NCBI GenBank assembly: GCA_964629825.1
Contig: CAZVUW010000095.1
Coordinates: 1-12,075 of the forward strand
DNA length: 12,075 bases
DNA from: CAZVUW01 sp964629825
GTDB taxonomy: Bacteria; Actinomycetota; Nitriliruptoria; Euzebyales; Egibacteraceae
Direction of reading: 5' to 3'
Below the pieces are notes generated by a model. That model had not been told where the DNA came from, did not search any database, and saw nothing but the letters and a program-made list of their open reading frames with translations. Positions 1-7,738 of the stretch are shown piece after piece; position 1 is the first letter of the stretch, and every line of letters begins with the position of its first letter. A program made the position numbers and the translations under genes.

Positions 1-687
1 CGGGAGGTCCGCGTCGAGGTGGAGACGCGCCAAGCGATGCAGTCGCGTGCCGCCGCCCGCATCGGTGTCAACGGCACGCGCGGCGAGGCGGCCGCCCGGG
101 TCCGCTTCCAGGCCCGCTGGCGCGCCGCGACTCCGACGCTGCGCAGCCGTGGGGCGCCGCTGAGCGAGGCGGAGATCCAGGCGATCTTCGCGCGCAACGG
201 GCTGACCTACGACCCCGCCGATCCGCCCCGCACGGCGCTGCGCTATCCGGGCAGCTGCAGCCCTGGACCGGACGTCAAGAACCTGCAGCCGCGCATGCAT
301 GACGCGATCGCCCGCCTGGAGCACCACGACAGCTACGGGATCGGACCGCTCAGCCTGGTGAGCGGCTACCGCCGACCCGGCTGCGGCGCGGCGTGGGGTC
401 ATTCGGAGGGGCTGGAGCTCTACGCCCCGGAGAACTACGGCGACGCGGTGCGAGTCGGCGCCAGCCAGCGGGGCGCAGTCGCGGCCCGCCAGACGCTGGT
501 CGGGCTGTGCCGGCCCTATCCGGGCACCGATCCGGGCCTGTTCGCGCACCGCCTGAGCCTCATCTGCGCGGGCCGCACCGGAGACCTCGACGAGCGGACC
601 GTCTACGGCGGCGACCTGCGCTCGATCGTCGATCTCGAGGTGGAGCTCATCCGAGACGAGGGAGCGCTGGGGAACAGCGGGGCCTAG
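1..687 (+). CDS. Unrecognised protein, probably 5'-truncated by the window edge
   Basis: I do not recognise this family. The frame is open from base 1 to the TAG at 685-687, and every codon before the first possible start (GTG at 19) ends in G or C, so the gene probably begins upstream of the window. A GGGAGG at 2-7, about 11 bases before that GTG, leaves a true start at 19 possible (222 aa). The visible part is soluble, with no membrane segment. Counting from GTG 19, an Arg/Ala-rich region covers about residues 1-50. A Cys-containing globular part follows, with the short patterns SGYRRPGCG and GHSEGLELY at about 115-135. These vaguely recall the SGYR and HxxG motifs of M15-type peptidoglycan peptidases, but the catalytic Asp is not evident, so I do not assign that activity. 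The RHS gene begins 39 bases downstream on the same strand, suggesting co-transcription. Confidence 0.7.
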   Translation, partial: REVRVEVETRQAMQSRAAARIGVNGTRGEAAARVRFQARWRAATPTLRSRGAPLSEAEIQAIFARNGLTYDPADPPRTALRYPGSCSPGPDVKNLQPRMHDAIARLEHHDSYGIGPLSLVSGYRRPGCGAAWGHSEGLELYAPENYGDAVRVGASQRGAVAARQTLVGLCRPYPGTDPGLFAHRLSLICAGRTGDLDERTVYGGDLRSIVDLEVELIRDEGALGNSGA

Positions 688-726
688 CCGCCCACGGTCG
701 GCCACAGGACTACCTGCACGGGAGCG

Positions 727-3700
727 GTGATCCAGTTGATGCGATGGTTGTGGAGAGCTCAGTCCGACCAGCGCGGCGCGAGCAGCATCGAGTACATCGG
801 CGCAGTAGTCGTCGTGGTCGCGGTGGTGGCGGCCCTGACGCTGGCCTCCACCGGTGTCGGTCGCGCCGTTGCACAGGGGATCGAGACCGCCGTCTGCGCG
901 GTGCTCGACCGCTGCGCGGCGCCGACCCTGGTGGCACGCCCGGCGCCCACCGCGCCGGGCGTCAACCCGCTGCCGCCCCCGATCGCTCAGACGGTCACGG
1001 CTCCGGCGCAGCCTGACGCCCCCACCGTGGACGCCTTCGGCCAGCCCGTGATCATCCTTCCAGACGGGGCTTCGGCACCTGTCTCCGGCGGCCAGGTGCT
1101 GGACCCGCAGACGGGTCAGCCGCTGGAGGTGCGGCCGCATCCACAGACGGGTCAGCCGGAGATCGTGCACCCCGATGGCACGTCGACGCCGCTCACGCCT
1201 CAGCAGGTGGCCATCATCGACGGCACCATCCCCGGCACCGGCACACCGGGCTCGGCAGCCCCGGGCAGCGGTGCTGAACCCGGTGGCGGCGGCCCCGACG
1301 GCGGCCAGCCCGGCTCGGGCAACCCCGGCTCGGGCAGTCCGGACGGCGGTGCCCCCGGCTCAGGCGCTCCCGGCGATGGCGGTGCCCCGGGCTCCGGCGC
1401 GCCGGGATCGGGCACGCCCGGCAGCGGCGGCGAACCCGGCAGCGGCGAGCCCGGCTCTGGTGCACCCGGAGACGGGAGCGGACCTGGCTCCGGGCAGCCC
1501 GGCAGCGGCGAACCCGGCAGCGGCGACGGTCCCGGCGGGGGCGGACCCGGCTCTGGTGCACCCGGAGACGGGAGCGGACCTGGCTCCGGGCAGCCCGGCA
1601 NNNNNNNNNNNNNNNNNNNNNNNNNNNNNNNNNNNNNNNNNNNNNNNNNNNNNNNNNNNNNNNNNNNNNNNNNNNNNNNNNNNNNNNNNNNNNNNNNNNN
1701 GCGGCGAACCCGGCAGCGGTGAGCCCGGCGGGGGCGCCGGTCCCGGCGCTCCGGGGAGCGGGCAGGGGCCGACCGGCGCGGACGTGCCCGACCTGACCAC
1801 CGGCGTCGATGCGCCTCAGGGCAACGGCGGGCCGGAGTCCGGCTCGGGCAACGGCCCGGGTCTGCCCGGCGGCGCAAACCCCGACCAGCCCCACAGCAAC
1901 GACATGCCGGCCGGTGACCCGGTCAACACCCGGACGGGCGCCTTCGTCACCGCCGGAACCGACCTGTCGCTGCCCGGTCCCGGGCTGCCCCTCGAGCTGC
2001 GCCGGTCGTACTCGTCGACCCAGCGCCGGGTCGGTCCCCTCGGTCGCGGCTGGACCCACTCCTACGACCTGGCGATAGAGCGCGATGCCTCGGGCAGGCT
2101 CCTGGTTCGCAACGAGACCGGCTTCCTGGTGCCGTTCGAGGTGGATGCGGAGACCGGCGCGATCAGCGCGCCGCCGGGGATCACCTCCGAGCTGGCCCGC
2201 GTCGAGGGCGGTTATGAGCTGACCCGTCGCGACGGCACGGTGATCAGCTTCGACTCGGCCGGTCGCGCGACGGCTCTCACCGACCGCAACGGCCTGGCGA
2301 CGGAGCTCGAGTACGACCGCTCAAACCGGCTGATCTCCGTCACCGACGCGGTCGGGCGCCGGCTGAGCCTGGACTGGGACGGCAACCACCTGGTCGGCGC
2401 ACGGCTGCCGGACGGTCGCAGTGTCTCCTACCGCTACGAGGACGGTCTGCTGGTCGAGGTCACCGACGTCCGGGGCACCTCTGAGCGGTACTCCTACGAC
2501 GAGCAGGGTCGCATCGTCGAGGTCGTGGACAACAACGGGAACCTGGTCGTCCGTCACGCCTACGACCAGAACCACCGGGTGGTCTCGCAGGTCAACGGCC
2601 TGGGTCACCGCTACGGGTTCTCCTATCACGAGGACGGACCGTTCGACGTCACGATCTACACCGACCCCCGGGGCAACCGCAGCGCCTTCGTCTATGCGGG
2701 GGACCGCCTGGTCAGGACCAGGGACCCGCTCGGCAACGAGGTGACGCTGCGCTACGACGACGACCTCAACCCGGTCGAGGTGGTCGACGCCCGCGGTCAC
2801 CGGCACCGCATGCGCTATGACGATCGCGGCAACCTGACACAGGTGCGCGCCCCGGAGCCCGTCGAGTCCGTCACCACCCTCCGCTGGGGGCCTTTCGCCA
2901 ACCTCCTCCAGATGGTGGACGGCGAGGGCGACGTGACCGAGCTCACCTATGACGACTCCGGCAACCTGCTGTCGATCACCGACGCCAACGGGGCGACCAC
3001 GACCCTTGACTACGACCACGATCTGCCCGGCCTCGCCACGGCCATCACGAACCCGGCCGGCGGCACGGTCTCGCTCGACTACGACCGCCAGGGTCAGCTG
3101 ATCTCAGCGACCGGGCCCGAGGGCGCTCGCATCGCCCTGGAATGGGACGAGCGGGGCAACGTGACCGGGTTCGTCGACCCCGAGGGCTTCGCTCCCGGCA
3201 ACGACCCCGAGGACTACCGCTGGAGCTTCGACTGGGACGACGCCGCGCGGCTCACGCAGGTCACCGATCCGCTCGGGGCCGTCACGGCTCTGACCTACGA
3301 CGCGATGTCCAACGTCACCTCGGTGACGGACCCAAACGGCAACCGCACCGTCTACGAGTACGACCCCCGGCATCGTCTCACGGCTGTCATCGCTCCCGAC
3401 GGCACGGCGACCCGCTACCACTGGGACGCCACGGACCGCCTGATCCAGCGCACCTCGGCCACCGGTGAGATCACGCGCTACGGCTATGACGCCGCCGGTC
3501 GGCTCGTCGGGGTCGTGTCACCCGCGAACCAGCGCTGGATCTATGAGCACGACGCCGACGGCAACGTGGTCACCATCATCACGCCCGAGGGCATTGAGGC
3601 GGACGACGGCCGCACGGGCCGCCTCGAGGCCGACTACGACCCGCTGAGCCGCCTGGTCGAGCTCCGACCCAGCGACGCGCCGACGGTCCGCTTCGAATGG

Positions 3701-5512
3701 GACCGGGCGAACCGCCTCGTCGAGGTGATCGATGACCTCGGCAGCGAGCGCTACGACTACGACGCTGTCGGCCGGCTGATCGAGGTCGCCCGCGACAGCA
3801 CCCGCCTGAGCTACAGCTACGACCCGGTCGGCAACCTGGTCGAGCGTGACCTGGACGGGGTCAGCACGACCTACACCTACGACGCGGCCAACCAACTTGT
3901 CGCGGTGCAGGGTGATGACCACGGGGCGCGCTACCGCTACGACCAGGCGGGCCGGCTCATCGAGGCGGTCATGGGCAACGGTGCCCGCACCTTCGCGCGC
4001 TGGGATGCAGCGGGGCGGATCTCCAAGATCACGTCCATCGCCTCCGACGGCACGCTGATGGCCGCCGCCTCCTACGTGCTCGATCCGGCGGGCAACCCCC
4101 TCCAGGTCCGCGGCATAGAGGAGACGACCACGCACGTCTACGACCAGCTCGACCGACTGGTGCAGTCGACGACGACGGCACGGGCCTCGGGCGAGCAGCT
4201 CGCCCAGTGGACCTACCAGTACGACGAGGTCGGCCGCCGCGTCGCCCAGCGCGGGCCAGAGGGCGTGACGCTGCTGCGCTACGCAGTCGGGGACATGCTC
4301 CGCGAGGTCGAGCACCCGGACGGCAACGTCACCACCTACCAGCACGACGCCAACGGGCGACTCGTCGCGGCCGGGGAGAGCACGTTCGCCTATGACGTGC
4401 TCGACCGGCTCGTCGAGCAGACGGTCGACGGCGTCGTCACGACGTTCGCCTTCGATGGGCTGGGCCGCCGCGCGCTCGAGCGCACCGGCGCCCAGGAGCG
4501 GAGCTACCTGTGGGATCCCCTGGTCCCCAACGCCCAGCTGGCGGCGCTGAGGTCATCGGACGGCGACGAGCAGCGCTTCACCCTCCTGCCCGGCGGGGGC
4601 ACGCTGGGCACAGCCGTGCAGGGCGGCTCCGCCTACCTGCACGCCGACGCCCTTGGCAGCCTCATCGCCGCCAGCGGTCCGGATGGGCTGCCGCAGCTGC
4701 GTCTCAGCTACACGCCCTTCGGGGAGGAGCGGACGACCGAGCCGCTCACCGACTCGGCCCTGCCCATGCCGCTGCGGTTCACCGGGCAGCTGCTGGACGA
4801 GGGCTCGGGCAACTATCACCTGCGCCTGCGCCAGCTGGACCCGGCGCTCGGCCAGATGACCTCGCTCGACCCGGCCGGGGCCTTCGCCAACCGCCCGTAC
4901 TCGAGCTCCTACGGCTACGTCGACAACCGCCCGACCGTCTGGACGGACCCCTCCGGCGCCTGCCCGTGGTGCATCGCCGGCGCGATCGGGGCGATCGGCG
5001 GGGCGATCATCGGCGGCGGCACCGAGATCATCAAGGGCCTCGCCTCCGGTGAGGGCGTCGACTGGGGCGACGTCGGCAGGGCCGCTGTCGGCGGTGCCAT
5101 CGTCGGCGGGCTCGCCGGCCTGACGATGGGAGTCGGCAGCGTCGTGGCGGCCGGCGGCAGCGCGGCGGGCTACGGGATGGTCGCCAACGGCCTGTTCCGC
5201 GTCGGCGCCACCCTGCACAGCTTTGGGCTCGCCGGCTCCGTCGGGGTGTCGACCATCACCGACATCGGGCTCCAGGTCTGGGCCAACGGCGGGTTCGACG
5301 GCTACAACCCGCTCCAGACGCTGTTCGCCGGCGTGGGCGCCCCGCTGTTCGGCCATGGCATGGGCCGTCTGCTGACCGTCGGGATGGGATCGGTCCGCCC
5401 CAGCCTCGGCATGGAGCTGGGATGGGGTCTGTACAACAGCTTCAAGTACGAGACCCTCGTGATGATCCCGTTCGTGGCGCTGACCCGTCCCGGCAGCGCG
5501 GCCAGATCATGA
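727..5512 (+). CDS. Prepilin-like/RHS-repeat chimeric surface protein, candidate polymorphic toxin (interrupted by assembly gap)
   Basis: I read one gene here. It runs in frame 1 from 727 to the N gap (1601-1700) and in frame 2 after it, because the 100-N placeholder is not a multiple of three. Joining base 1600 directly to 1701 restores a continuous GSGEPGSG reading. About 1561 residues are visible plus the missing stretch. Order: a Flp-type prepilin motif (RGASSIEY, predicted cleavage G17/A18, Glu at +5) with a hydrophobic helix to about residue 40; Cys57 and Cys63; a Pro-rich linker with 12-aa repeats; a long Gly/Pro/Ser/Glu stalk; a DUF6531-like domain starting near 1898 (GDPVNTRTGAF); about 30 YD repeats; the RHS core end (YHLRLRQLDPALGQMTSLDP, then YVDNRPTVWTDPSG); and a 184-aa Gly-rich hydrophobic C-terminal domain (4958-5509). 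RHS proteins form shells that often carry a C-terminal toxin. Processing by a prepilin peptidase and toxin function are inferences. The start is uncertain: GTG 727 has GGAG directly against it, and ATG 739 is the alternative. Confidence 0.88.
1108..1158 (+). repeat. Short direct repeat encoding a 12-aa linker repeat
   Basis: The 15-base sequence CAGACGGGTCAGCCG occurs at 1108-1122 and again at 1144-1158, a 36-base period. It encodes two 12-aa units, DPQTGQPLEVRP and HPQTGQPEIVHP, in the linker between the prepilin-like N-terminus and the glycine-rich stalk of the RHS protein. Flanking PDG(A/T)S segments (near 1060 and 1170) look like a longer, more diverged duplication around it. Confidence 0.75.
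1449..1600 (+). repeat. 96-bp tandem repeat (32-aa Gly/Pro/Ser/Glu unit) running into the gap
   Basis: The 56 bases at 1449-1504 recur exactly at 1545-1600, which gives a period of 96 bases or 32 codons. One complete unit (1449-1544) and the first part of a second are visible before the N gap. The first bases after the gap (from 1701) continue the unit where base 1600 leaves off, then diverge by a three-base indel. The unit encodes alternating GSGxPG motifs, an extended flexible stalk. More copies are probably hidden in the gap. Less regular GSG-PG coding repeats extend from about 1231 to 1765. Confidence 0.88.
1601..1700. other. Assembly gap (100 N) inside the RHS gene
   Basis: Exactly 100 N occupy this interval, the usual placeholder for a gap of unknown length. 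The flanks are copies of the same coding repeat, so the gap most likely reflects unresolved tandem repeats. The real missing length should be a multiple of three, and a multiple of 96 in the simplest case, to keep the gene open. Confidence 0.95.
2285..4770 (+). repeat. RHS/YD-repeat array within the chimeric protein
   Basis: Degenerate peptide repeats of about 20 residues follow one another, each with a core like YDxxGRLxxVxDxxGN. Examples include YDEQGRIVEVVDNNGN, YDDSGNLLSITDANGA, YDPVGNLVERD and YDQAGRLIEAV. I count about 30 including degenerate copies with WD or HD in place of YD. In known RHS/Tc-toxin C proteins such repeats build a beta-sheet spiral forming a closed shell around the C-terminal domain. 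Boundaries are approximate. Confidence 0.85.
4958..5509 (+). other. C-terminal variable (candidate toxin) domain of the RHS protein
   Basis: This is the 184-residue segment after the DPSG that closes the RHS core (4946-4957). It opens with ACPWC (a CxxC), then has several Gly/Ala/Ile-rich hydrophobic stretches resembling glycine zippers (for example GAIGAIGGAIIGGG and AAVGGAIVGGLAG). Its second half is more mixed, with Trp and Tyr. I see no recognisable nuclease, deaminase or ADP-ribosyltransferase motif. A membrane-inserting role is inferred from composition. It could instead be a pretoxin-like linker with no active toxin. The RHS core end reads DPAG-X22-DPSG, resembling the DPxG-X18-DPxG autoproteolysis motif of proteobacterial RHS proteins but with longer spacing, so self-cleavage is uncertain. 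Confidence 0.6.
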
Positions 5513-6609
5513 CGACCCGAGAAGACGGCATCGACCCGGCAGATCTCGCCACCGCCGATCTGACCTTGCGACCCGCAGGCTGGACCTACGCCGTGTTCGG
5601 GCTGGGCGGGCTGGCCGTGCTCGGGCTCCTGTGGCCCGGAGCGCTGATCGAGGGCTGGCTGTGGCTGCAGTCGGTCGCGGCCGTCGCCACCCTGGCCTGG
5701 TTCATCAGCGTCGCCGCGCTGATCCGCGGGCGGCTGAGGGTGAGCGACGGCCGCCTGACTGTGCGTCTGCTGCGTACCGCGACGGTGGATCTGCGTCGGC
5801 TGGAGTGGCTGGCGCTCACGCCCGAGGCTCCCCCGCCGGGCAGCGCCCGGGCGGGTGGCTACAGCATGTGGGGGCTGGCGCTCAGCGATGGCGCCGGCGC
5901 GGTCAGCCTGTCGGCGAGCCCGTCCCTGTGGTCAGAGCCCGAGCGCGTCCTGAAGGTGATCGCGGCTGCCGTCGAACGAGGATCGGCGCTCATCTCGACC
6001 GACAACTGGGCGATGCTGCGTTCCAAGGCGGGGCTGCCGCCCGCGCCGCTGGCCCAACCCCAGACCGAACGCGGCTGGGCGCAGCGGTTCGTGTTCAACC
6101 AGCGCAACGCCGCCGCCGCCTCCGGGATGGTCGCTCTGCTGGGGCTCTGGCCGCTCGCCTGGGTGCTGCTGAAGGTCATGGCGGGCGACGTGGGAGGGCT
6201 CGAGGTCTTCTGGCTGGTCGTCGGCGTCACCGTGCTCGTGTACGCCTGGTACGACCACCGCGTCGGCAAGGCTCTCGAGTACCGCATGCATCCGCATGGG
6301 GTGGTGGAGGTGGTGCGCAGAGGCCCCCCGGCACGGCTCGGGATCATCCGGGAGGCGGTCGATCTCAGCCGCGCCGTCGAGGTCGAGGCCGTGCCAGACC
6401 TCGTCGTCCGCGGTCAGGTCCACAGCTATCTCCTGCGGGTACGCGATGCCTCCGGAGCGACCGCCCTGCTGCCGCTGGGTGAGGGCCTGGTGCCACCGCG
6501 GGCGTTCTGGCTCCAGGGTGCAGCCCTGCTGAGGCGCTCCGGCGTGAGTCTGCCGCCCATCGTCGCGCTGCAGATCGCCAAGATCACCGGGGAGAGGCCA
6601 GACGCCTAG
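5509..6609 (+). CDS. Four-helix membrane protein with duplicated PH-like domain, candidate partner/immunity protein of the RHS effector
   Basis: The ATG at 5509 overlaps the RHS stop (ATGA). The frame is open further upstream to 5422, but that would overlap the RHS gene by about 90 bases and add a hydrophilic extension, so I prefer 5509 (366 aa). No clear ribosome binding site precedes it, as expected for translational coupling. Predicted membrane helices lie at about residues 25-43, 50-72, 203-224 and 231-247. Each pair is followed by a beta-rich segment (about 73-165 and 253-345) resembling the bacterial PH-like domains that follow paired helices in small membrane proteins, so the protein looks like a tandem duplication of one unit. 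Overlap with an RHS gene is the usual position of an immunity gene, and a membrane immunity protein would suit a membrane-active toxin. Function is inferred from context; a structural role in effector export is an alternative. Confidence 0.8.
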   Translation: MTTREDGIDPADLATADLTLRPAGWTYAVFGLGGLAVLGLLWPGALIEGWLWLQSVAAVATLAWFISVAALIRGRLRVSDGRLTVRLLRTATVDLRRLEWLALTPEAPPPGSARAGGYSMWGLALSDGAGAVSLSASPSLWSEPERVLKVIAAAVERGSALISTDNWAMLRSKAGLPPAPLAQPQTERGWAQRFVFNQRNAAAASGMVALLGLWPLAWVLLKVMAGDVGGLEVFWLVVGVTVLVYAWYDHRVGKALEYRMHPHGVVEVVRRGPPARLGIIREAVDLSRAVEVEAVPDLVVRGQVHSYLLRVRDASGATALLPLGEGLVPPRAFWLQGAALLRRSGVSLPPIVALQIAKITGERPDA

Positions 6610-6627
6610 AAGCCGCGACGCGCGCCG

Positions 6628-7242
6628 TCAGCCGTCGGTGAGCGCGTCCAGATCGACCGTCGGCAGGATCACCTCGACGCGGCGGTTCCGTGCCCGGCCC
6701 TCGTCGGTGTCGTTGGACGCCACCGGCTCGGCGAAGCCGACGCCCTCGGTCGACAGACGGGAGGCGTCGATGCCGGCGTCCACGAGGTATGCGCGCACAG
6801 CATCCGCGCGGTCCTGCGACAGGCCGAGGTTGTACTCCTCGGTGCCGACGTCATCGGTGTGGCCGCGGATCTGCGCGGTCGCGTCCGGCAGCAGCTCCAG
6901 GACCTCGACGATGCGGTCGAGCACCTCGGACGCCTCCGGCTTCAGCTCGGCCGAGTCGAAGTCGAACAGCACCGTGTCCGGGATCTCCACGACCGCACCC
7001 TCAGGCTCGGCGCTGGCGTCCAGCTCCGTCAGGATCTCGGCGGCACGGATCTCCACCTGGCTCGCATCCACCTGCCCTGTGACCTCGAGCGACGAGGACG
7101 GCGGCGTCGGACCCTCGGCGACCGATGAGGTGGCGGTGGGGGTGGGGGTGGGATCGACCGACGGCTGCTCGGGCTCGGATCCGCCGCCGCAGCCGCCGAC
7201 CAGGAGGATGACCAGCAGCAGCGGCAGACATGTCTGTCGCAT
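6628..7242 (-). CDS. OmpA-family peptidoglycan-binding lipoprotein
   Basis: This is a 204-aa secreted lipoprotein with an OmpA-like C-terminal domain that would bind peptidoglycan and link the membrane to the wall. The ATG at 7242 is chosen because AAGGAG lies six bases upstream and a lipoprotein signal follows at once (hydrophobic LLLVILLVGG with Cys18). The much longer open frame upstream is out-of-frame shadow sequence. A Pro/Ser/Thr linker occupies about residues 20-50. The OmpA domain covers about 85-195, with FDFDSAELKPEA at its start, the ligand-binding core GHTDDVGTEEYNLGLSQDRA and the end motif ARNRRVEV, all well matched to the family. Its stop is 18 bases from the convergent stop of the membrane protein gene at 6609. 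A structured spacer separates it from the upstream lipoprotein gene. Confidence 0.9.
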   Translation of the reverse strand: MRQTCLPLLLVILLVGGCGGGSEPEQPSVDPTPTPTATSSVAEGPTPPSSSLEVTGQVDASQVEIRAAEILTELDASAEPEGAVVEIPDTVLFDFDSAELKPEASEVLDRIVEVLELLPDATAQIRGHTDDVGTEEYNLGLSQDRADAVRAYLVDAGIDASRLSTEGVGFAEPVASNDTDEGRARNRRVEVILPTVDLDALTDG

Positions 7243-7260
7243 GCCGCGCTCCTTGCGGTT

Positions 7261-7301
7261 GGCTCGCAGGCGTTCGGGACGCCTCGGGACTAGTGCGAGC
7301 C
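7261..7301 (-). promoter_or_regulatory. Nested hairpin in the leader of the OmpA-lipoprotein gene
   Basis: GGCTCGC at 7261-7267 is the inverse complement of GCGAGCC at 7295-7301. Nested inside is a second perfect stem, AGGCGT (7268-7273) with ACGCCT (7279-7284), around the five-base loop TCGGG. On the minus strand the hairpin ends 18 bases before the ATG and just before the Shine-Dalgarno sequence. It could be a leader structure, or a terminator for the upstream lipoprotein gene, although no T-run follows it on the minus strand. The hexamer CGGGAC also occurs twice in the loop region (7275-7280 and 7285-7290). Confidence 0.4.
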
Positions 7302-7321
7302 TAGCGCACGCTCGGCCGGCC

Positions 7322-7729
7322 TCACCCGTCCGTGATCGAGCCCCGACTCGGCTGCCCGTCCAGGTCCCCGGCCGCGCACACGACCTCGCGCTGACCGTCC
7401 TGCCACTCCTCCTGCGACGGCGCGAACAGCTCGAGGTCGAGCGGCGAGCTCGCGTACGGCTCGCCGACGTAGTCCTCGAAGGCCTCGGCGCAGCGCTGGA
7501 ACGCCCAGCGCGACAGCTCCGCGGCTCCGGGCCACTGCGCGCCGATCTCGCCCGCGTCGACGATCCCCACAACCTCCAGCTCATGCGGGCGGTCGCAGTC
7601 GATCGCCTCCAGCTCGGAGCCCGAGTCGCCCTCAACCCGCTCCAGACAGGTCCCTACCTCCCGGTCGTCCCCGCCACCGCAGCCCGCGCCGAGGACCAGG
7701 ACCGCGAGCAACGCCATGAGCACACGCAA
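7322..7729 (-). CDS. Septum-formation-family lipoprotein
   Basis: This is a small secreted lipoprotein of 135 aa. The N-terminus (LLAVLVLGAGC) is a lipoprotein signal with the modified Cys at residue 17. The mature part resembles the actinobacterial 'septum formation' domain: an early TCLERV, an IDCDRPHELEVVG segment, RCAEAFEDYVGEPY, a PSQEEWQDGQREVVC segment and four matched Cys positions. The molecular role of that family is poorly defined; the name derives from a link to division. I chose the TTG start at 7729 because GGAAGG lies six bases upstream. An in-frame ATG at 7717 would lack a properly spaced binding site and shorten the signal peptide by four residues. It lies 59 bases after pilT and 79 bases before the OmpA-lipoprotein gene, so the three may share a transcript. 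Confidence 0.82.
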   Translation of the reverse strand: MRVLMALLAVLVLGAGCGGGDDREVGTCLERVEGDSGSELEAIDCDRPHELEVVGIVDAGEIGAQWPGAAELSRWAFQRCAEAFEDYVGEPYASSPLDLELFAPSQEEWQDGQREVVCAAGDLDGQPSRGSITDG

Positions 7730-7738
7730 AGCACACCT

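Noticed and set aside
1175..1600. Frame-2 open reading before the gap, making the RHS protein start at 1175
   Set aside because: This reading gives Arg/Ala/Pro-rich nonsense. Frame 1 holds the prepilin motif and the GSGEPG repeat that continues after the gap in frame 2, so the frame change lies at the N block.
1231..1765. Possible CRISPR-like or mobile repeat array
   Set aside because: The repeats stay in codon frame, have no spacers of unique sequence and encode GSG/PG motifs, so they are protein repeats.
2321..3019. Minus-strand frame (232 aa) opposite the RHS repeats, and similar frames at 3518-4345 and 4553-5356
   Set aside because: These Val/Asp/Gly-rich translations mirror the periodic YD-repeat codons; they have no domain content or ribosome binding sites.
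5422..5508. Upstream start (5422) for the PH-like membrane protein
   Set aside because: It would overlap the RHS gene by about 90 bases and add a non-family hydrophilic tail, whereas the ATG at 5509 gives the standard ATGA overlap.
6610..6627. Bidirectional terminator between the convergent genes
   Set aside because: The 18-base spacer contains no convincing stem with a T-run.
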